Shown piece by piece: positions 63,351 to 64,000 of a DNA stretch of 64,000 nucleotides. Made by a program: the position numbers and the translations under genes. Each line of letters begins with the position of its first letter. The stretch's first letter is position 1. Origin of the DNA: Hyphomicrobiales bacterium (GTDB lineage: Bacteria; Pseudomonadota; Alphaproteobacteria; Rhizobiales; Aestuariivirgaceae); NCBI GenBank assembly GCA_025363755.1, contig JANYLQ010000012.1, forward strand, positions 1-64,000, written 5' to 3'. Below the pieces are notes generated by a model, which was given only the letters and a program-made list of their open reading frames with translations, made no database searches and was not told the origin of the DNA.

Positions 63351-64000
63351 CTACCTCTGCCGCGTCTTCCAATTTGGATTAATCCATGGTTCCTGATTTG
63401 ATGGCGACAGCATTGGTTTGCCGAGAATGTGATCTGAGGCCTTTTCGCCGATCATCAATGTGGGCGCATTCAAATTGCCGTTGGTTACCTGTGGCATGAT
63501 GCTGGAATCGACAACGCGCAATCGCTCCAAGCCGATCACGCGGCATTCGGGATCGACGACGGCGAGTTTGTCTTTTATCGAGCCCATCTTTGATGTACCG
63601 CACGGGTGATAGGCGCTTTCGGCGTGTTCGCGGATGAATTGGTCGATTTGATCGTCGGTCACGGCGGCGGCACCGGGTTGAATTTCTTCGCCCGCATAAG
63701 GCTTCATGGCATCTTGTTTGAAAATCTCGCGCGTTAAACGGATGCAGGAGCGGAACTCTTCCCAGTCATCAGGGTGGCTCATATAGTTGAACAGGATTTT
63801 GGGGGCGGCGGCTGGATCATTATTCAGTATACGGACAAATCCGCGAGACTTGGTGCGCATAGGCCCCGTGTGCACCTGAAATCCATCGCCATCAAATGCC
63901 GCCTTACCATCATAGCGCATGGCGGCGGGCAGGAAGTGATATTGAATGTCGGGATATTCGATGCCAGCTTTGGAACGGATAAAAGCGCAAGATTCAAAAT
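63351..64000 (-). CDS. betA: Choline dehydrogenase-type GMC oxidoreductase, C-terminal part (cut by window end)
   Basis: The minus-strand frame is open from the window end to a stop at 63351 and covers the C-terminal 215 or so residues of a flavin GMC oxidoreductase. Segments include [19 protein letters not shown], the active-site His in [12 protein letters not shown], and [20 protein letters not shown] with [10 protein letters not shown], which binds FAD. The [12 protein letters not shown] and [12 protein letters not shown] pattern is that of BetA, which oxidises choline to betaine aldehyde. The FAD-binding N-terminus lies beyond the window. Confidence 0.88.
   Translation of the reverse strand, partial: FESCAFIRSKAGIEYPDIQYHFLPAAMRYDGKAAFDGDGFQVHTGPMRTKSRGFVRILNNDPAAAPKILFNYMSHPDDWEEFRSCIRLTREIFKQDAMKPYAGEEIQPGAAAVTDDQIDQFIREHAESAYHPCGTSKMGSIKDKLAVVDPECRVIGLERLRVVDSSIMPQVTNGNLNAPTLMIGEKASDHILGKPMLSPSNQEPWINPNWKTRQR

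Noticed and set aside
1-64000. CRISPR arrays, rRNA genes, complete insertion sequences or a replication origin
   Set aside because: No regularly spaced repeats, rRNA segments, intact transposase genes or DnaA-box clusters were noticed on reading the window.

Overview
The window comes from an alphaproteobacterial chromosome, most likely of the Rhizobiales (Hyphomicrobiales). The grounds are a type II DXP reductoisomerase (DXR-II/DRL) family protein best known from Brucella, UgpC/MalK-type sugar ABC transporters, and the order fabI, phosphoglycerate-mutase-like gene, aroC, which as I recall it also occurs in Brucella and Agrobacterium. Base composition is moderate and fairly even. Genes are dense, with many 1-4 bp overlaps. 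I saw no rRNA and no CRISPR array; there is one tRNA (Gln).

Layout. 1-0.7 kb: the C-terminal end of a serine recombinase and tRNA-Gln. 0.7-4 kb: a three-gene TPP/lipoyl dehydrogenase complex (E1alpha, E1beta, E2), read leftward from a strong promoter through a terminator-like leader hairpin. 4.3-5.7 kb: two unknown genes. 5.7-15.9 kb: the most interesting locus, holding a complete sugar-type ABC importer, a DXR-II-like oxidoreductase, a PfkB kinase, a deoxyxylulose-phosphate synthase (DXS) and a SorC-type regulator. 16-20 kb: BioY, then a formamidase-like hydrolase, amidase and secreted-protein operon. 20.2-23 kb: an M24-fold protein and gabT. 23-24.1 kb: an antitoxin-like gene, an ORF with an in-frame stop and a palindromic repeat. 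24.2-28.7 kb: DMT exporter, secreted proteins, glutathione-dependent formaldehyde oxidation (gfa and class III ADH), polysaccharide deacetylase. 28.8-36 kb: aroC, phosphatase, fabI, an ArsR/SRPBCC operon, pdxH, a transsulfuration enzyme. 36-43 kb: phoR-pstSCAB-phoU-phoB with a Pho box. 43-45.8 kb: YggT, DUF167, UPF0114 and TerC. 46-51.3 kb: a sugar-acid catabolic operon (lactonase, AraD1, DgoK, DgoA, SDR, MFS). 51.3-54.4 kb: Hsp20 with a thermometer-like leader, two secreted paralogues, an orphan gene and an IS5-family transposase remnant. 54.4-59.3 kb: lysophospholipase-like hydrolase, typA, an MBL hydrolase and a Ca2+/H+ antiporter. 59.4-64 kb: an amino-compound locus (glutamine-synthetase-like enzyme, class III aminotransferase, D-amino-acid transaminase) and the C-terminal part of a betA-type oxidoreductase cut by the window edge.

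The main hypothesis concerns 5.7-15.9 kb. DXS makes 1-deoxy-D-xylulose 5-phosphate (DXP), and DXR-II enzymes interconvert DXP and methylerythritol 4-phosphate. Finding both with a sugar importer, a sugar kinase and a sugar-sensing regulator suggests a dedicated pathway for an imported deoxy- or branched-chain sugar or polyol, separate from housekeeping isoprenoid synthesis. A 14-bp motif with 11 identical positions lies upstream of both the DXR-II-like gene and dxs. The neighbouring acetoin/pyruvate-dehydrogenase-like complex could in principle cleave the acyloin DXP. This pathway is inference and has not been demonstrated.
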